Part shown: positions 62,163-64,000 of the stretch, piece by piece
How positions within the stretch are numbered: position 1 is the first letter of the stretch
How the letters are laid out: each line of letters begins with the position of its first letter
Assembly (NCBI GenBank): GCA_964347765.1
Contig: CAYGAG010000006.1
Coordinates: 1 to 64,000, forward strand
Reading direction: 5' to 3'
Source of the DNA: CAYGAG01 sp964347765
GTDB lineage: Archaea > Thermoproteota > Bathyarchaeia > Bathyarchaeales > Bathycorpusculaceae
Length of the DNA stretch: 64,000 nt
Made by a program: the position numbers and the translations under genes
The notes under the pieces: model-generated
Database searches by the model: none
Seen by the model: only the letters and a program-made list of their open reading frames with translations
Told to the model about the DNA's origin: nothing

Positions 62163-62852
62163 CTACTCTTCTGTGAATCTTTTATAGGGTTCTAGGTTAC
62201 CAATCCAGTCTTCTTGATTTATCGGCCACGTAAATAGAGGGCTTCGGGGTTTGCACACGATTTCTCTTATCTCTATACCCCCTGTTGTCAGCAAATCGAC
62301 CGAATTCGCTGCTTGGAGAACAAGGGCAGTGTCTAGGCCCACCCATGATCCCGCGACAGCCGCAACTTCCTCCCCCTTCATTAATGCACCGTTGTCAGTG
62401 GCCATCAGAGTGGCTGTGACGCAGACAGCAGTTCCAGAACTGATCATTCTCAGGCTTAGGCGAATCAGTGTTCCCAGGGTTGGAACACCTTTGTGTTCCA
62501 AGGCGGATCCAACATTGTACAGCGGATCAGTCGCTCTCACAATTCTGGCTCCAAGCTTTACCAATTGATCCCAGATTTCTTTAGTAGGAATACCTATCCT
62601 CAGATCGCCAATTACAGTATCGTTGATTTTCGTGCCTGCAGCAGATGTAACAACTATAAGGTCTATTCCCGAGTTTCTCAGAATATTACATGCTTTCAGA
62701 GCGCTTAGACCAGTCTCCGAAGCGACAACTAGTTTCTTGATGTGCAATTCGTGGGCTCGCTTGACTGCAAGCTGTAGCGTCTTGCTAGTGTTGACCTGAC
62801 CACAAGATTTGAAGTAGAAGATATTCTTCAAGTTACCTAGATTGCCATTCAT
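62163..62852 (-). CDS. Pyruvate-kinase C-terminal-domain-like protein (COG1751)
   Basis: A 229-residue protein resembling the isolated alpha/beta C-terminal regulatory domain of pyruvate kinase, without the barrel. Family features are KTLQLAVKRAHELHIKKLVVASETGLSALKA (~23-53), IVVTSAAGTKINDTV, and a C-terminal GGIEIREIVCKPR. No catalytic pyruvate kinase residues are present, so it is not a kinase; it may bind sugar phosphates. The role is unknown. It converges on tsr3, whose stop is 16 bases away. Confidence 0.75.
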   Translation of the reverse strand: MNGNLGNLKNIFYFKSCGQVNTSKTLQLAVKRAHELHIKKLVVASETGLSALKACNILRNSGIDLIVVTSAAGTKINDTVIGDLRIGIPTKEIWDQLVKLGARIVRATDPLYNVGSALEHKGVPTLGTLIRLSLRMISSGTAVCVTATLMATDNGALMKGEEVAAVAGSWVGLDTALVLQAANSVDLLTTGGIEIREIVCKPRSPLFTWPINQEDWIGNLEPYKRFTEE

Positions 62853-63170
62853 CGTCTTTCCGTCTCCATATGTTTCTTTTCGATGTATAGATCATTGTGA
62901 GAAATCTTTGCTTGTTAGGTTAGATTGGTCAATACTTAAAAGGATTGGTCGCCATTCTCGAAAGTGCAGTTTGGAGCCATTCAATGATTGAAAGTCAAGA
63001 AATTTCGTGTGATCTGTTCAGACTAGTCTTGGATAAGTGTTGCTTTTCGTTTTGGTAAGCGCCTGTTACTTTCACATTTTTGCGTTAATATGAAAGTGAT
63101 TTAGTTATAGAGGATTTTTCCTTAAGTGTTTATTTACTGGTATGATCATTAAAGGTTCAGGAGAAAGGAG
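62853..63170. other. Intergenic region with two promoters
   Basis: About 318 bases without a gene, between divergent starts. The right end holds TATA-like TTTATTTAC (63129-63137) for the small dockerin gene, then GGAGAAAGGAG as ribosome-binding site. ACTTTCA...TGAAAGT (63068-63074 and 63091-63097) forms a 7-bp inverted repeat around 16 bases and may be an operator. The left end serves the pyruvate-kinase-domain gene. Confidence 0.45.
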
Positions 63171-63437
63171 ATGCGGAAAAGAACAGCTTCGGGGATAATA
63201 CTGGCAATTGTTATGCTGGAGTTGTCGATGATCGTTCTTGGAGCACGCGCCCAACTTGTCGGGGACTTAAATGATGACGGAGAAGTAAACTTGATGGATC
63301 TGGTCATAGCTGGTCAAGCATTCGGCTGCACTGAACTTAGTCCTAGGTGGAATCCAGCAGCAGACCTAAATGATGATGGCAAGGTCAACCTGATTGATCT
63401 GGGAACAATAGCCATCAACTTCGGAAGCACAGCCTAA
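63171..63437 (+). CDS. Minimal secreted dockerin-like protein
   Basis: An 88-residue protein that is only a signal peptide (GIILAIVMLELSMIVLGARA, ~8-27) and one dockerin-type module (~30-85). Its two calcium loops, DLNDDGEVNLMDLVIAGQAFG and DLNDDGKVNLIDLGTIAINFG, follow the DxNxDGxVNxxD pattern, linked by a PRW segment as in the two larger proteins of this window. With no attached enzyme or anchor, it may be a free adaptor or the remnant of a larger fusion. GGAGAAAGGAG directly precedes the ATG. It lies upstream of a gene-free stretch and a macro-domain gene. Confidence 0.85.
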   Translation: MRKRTASGIILAIVMLELSMIVLGARAQLVGDLNDDGEVNLMDLVIAGQAFGCTELSPRWNPAADLNDDGKVNLIDLGTIAINFGSTA

Positions 63438-63793
63438 CATCCTCCCCTATTTTCATAGTGTTATTTCAATTCCGACCAGATAGGAAGTGGAGTCTAGGCA
63501 CATTATCGTTTGCCGAATCAATTTTGAGCTGCCATCATAGCATGTTAACAGCCTTTGATCTGCATGCATGAGTAGTTACCTGAAGACTCAATTATGGATC
63601 ATGTCGAAATGGCTCCTGAGAATTTCAGACATGCTGTGAAGGAATAGCAGGGCTTCGCCAAACACGGAGTCGACAAGAGCCAGTTCATAGAAGCCTCATC
63701 AAAAAGTAGTGGCAGGATCATCTCTGGGAAAATCTATATTGGTGTTAAGCCTGCTGTTTTACAACGAGGTTTTGATCTATACTGGTGAAACGA
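63438..63793. other. Interval with degenerate coding-like sequence
   Basis: About 350 bases without an intact gene. From ~63595 one frame reads MDHVEMAPENFRHAVKE, then a TAG, then continues in the same frame as GFAKHGVDKSQFIEASS...GKIYIGVKPAVLQ to a TGA near 63785. It looks coding-like despite the stop, possibly a small decayed gene, but the family is not recognised. Confidence 0.35.
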
Positions 63794-64000
63794 ATGAATG
63801 GTGAGAAGTTCATGGTTCAGAATGTAAAGATTTTCTTGGTTCAGGGAGACATAACTGAACAAGATGTAGATGTTGTTGTGAACGCAGCCAATCCTATGCT
63901 TCTAGGAGGAGGTGGAGTAGATGGAGCGATTCATCGAAAAGGTGGACCTAGAATACTTGATGAATGTAGGCGAATAAGATCTGAAGAGTGGCCAGCCGGT
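63794..64000 (+). CDS. Macro-domain (ADP-ribose-binding) protein, N-terminal part
   Basis: The window ends 69 codons in. Residues ~10-55 match a macro domain: VKIFLVQGDITEQDVDVVVNAANPMLLGGGGVDGAIHRKGGPRIL, with QGDIT, VNAANP and GGGGVDGAIH being the ADP-ribose-binding loops. Such proteins remove or bind ADP-ribose or O-acetyl-ADP-ribose. ATG at 63794 follows GGTGA (63784-63788). The 3' end lies outside the window. Confidence 0.88.
   Translation, partial: MNGEKFMVQNVKIFLVQGDITEQDVDVVVNAANPMLLGGGGVDGAIHRKGGPRILDECRRIRSEEWPAG

Overview
The window is archaeal chromosome. The evidence is aIF1A, TiaS, TrmY, Tsr3, EndA, a TIP49/RuvB-like ATPase, archaeal-type Leu-, Ala- and His-tRNA synthetases, tRNA genes with introns, TATA-box promoters, and short or Shine-Dalgarno (GGTGA/GGAG) leaders with many GTG and TTG starts. 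Cohesin/dockerin-type secreted proteins, a NosD-type beta-helix protein and an orphan methanogenesis-marker-8 gene suggest a Bathyarchaeia-like member of Thermoproteota. That placement is inference from gene content, not from a phylogeny. The 100-N run shows this is a scaffolded draft assembly, probably a MAG.

Layout. 1-0.5 kb: 5' part of a 23S rRNA gene (minus strand) with its own promoter and no 16S upstream. 0.9-8.8 kb: three tRNAs (two Thr, one Pro), TrmY, the TIP49-like ATPase, a flavoprotein-ThiL-radical SAM operon and the marker-8 protein. 9-14.5 kb: MFS transporter, class II FBPase, ABC-2 exporter, transglutaminase-like protein, tRNA-Val. 15-22.9 kb is accessory-like: DUF3795 proteins, a cohesin/CARDB/dockerin secreted protein, a broken tyrosine recombinase beside tRNA-Phe, a TrmB-type regulator divergent from a nitroreductase across a palindromic operator, a tandem retropepsin-like protein, a 29-residue Cys-pair peptide, a methyltransferase and a ketopantoate-reductase-like protein. 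23-34 kb: DEAD-box helicase with aIF1A, an OB-fold protein, a NosD-like surface protein, a DUF401 permease, an XPD-like helicase and three small regulatory or zinc proteins. 34-40 kb: a MacB/FtsX-type ABC pair divergent from a 1286-residue surface protein with four ~123-residue repeats. 40-47 kb: acetyltransferases, adenosine deaminase, tRNA-Gly, NUDIX hydrolase, and a family-5 solute-binding protein with a dockerin-like tail that is split by the N run. 47-62 kb is housekeeping RNA and translation: MtnA-EndA-HisRS, a GfcR-type regulator, tRNA-Arg with two introns, LeuRS, AlaRS, FUN14, TiaS, an AsnC-type sensor domain, NnrDE-Tsr3 and a pyruvate-kinase-C-domain protein. 63-64 kb: a minimal secreted dockerin protein and the start of a macro-domain protein.

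The genes suggest three connected stories. (1) A translation/tRNA-maturation block in which the tRNA-splicing endonuclease has lost its expected catalytic histidine, while a tRNA in the same window needs removal of a canonical and a D-arm intron. (2) A secreted dockerin/cohesin module set in which even a transport receptor carries a dockerin-like tail. (3) A decayed integrated element at tRNA-Phe next to a cluster of small Cys-rich and regulatory genes.

The 100-N gap at 46043 is very probably artificial: the same 15 bases flank it, and merging them restores one uninterrupted reading frame. No CRISPR array, complete insertion sequence or replication origin was seen.
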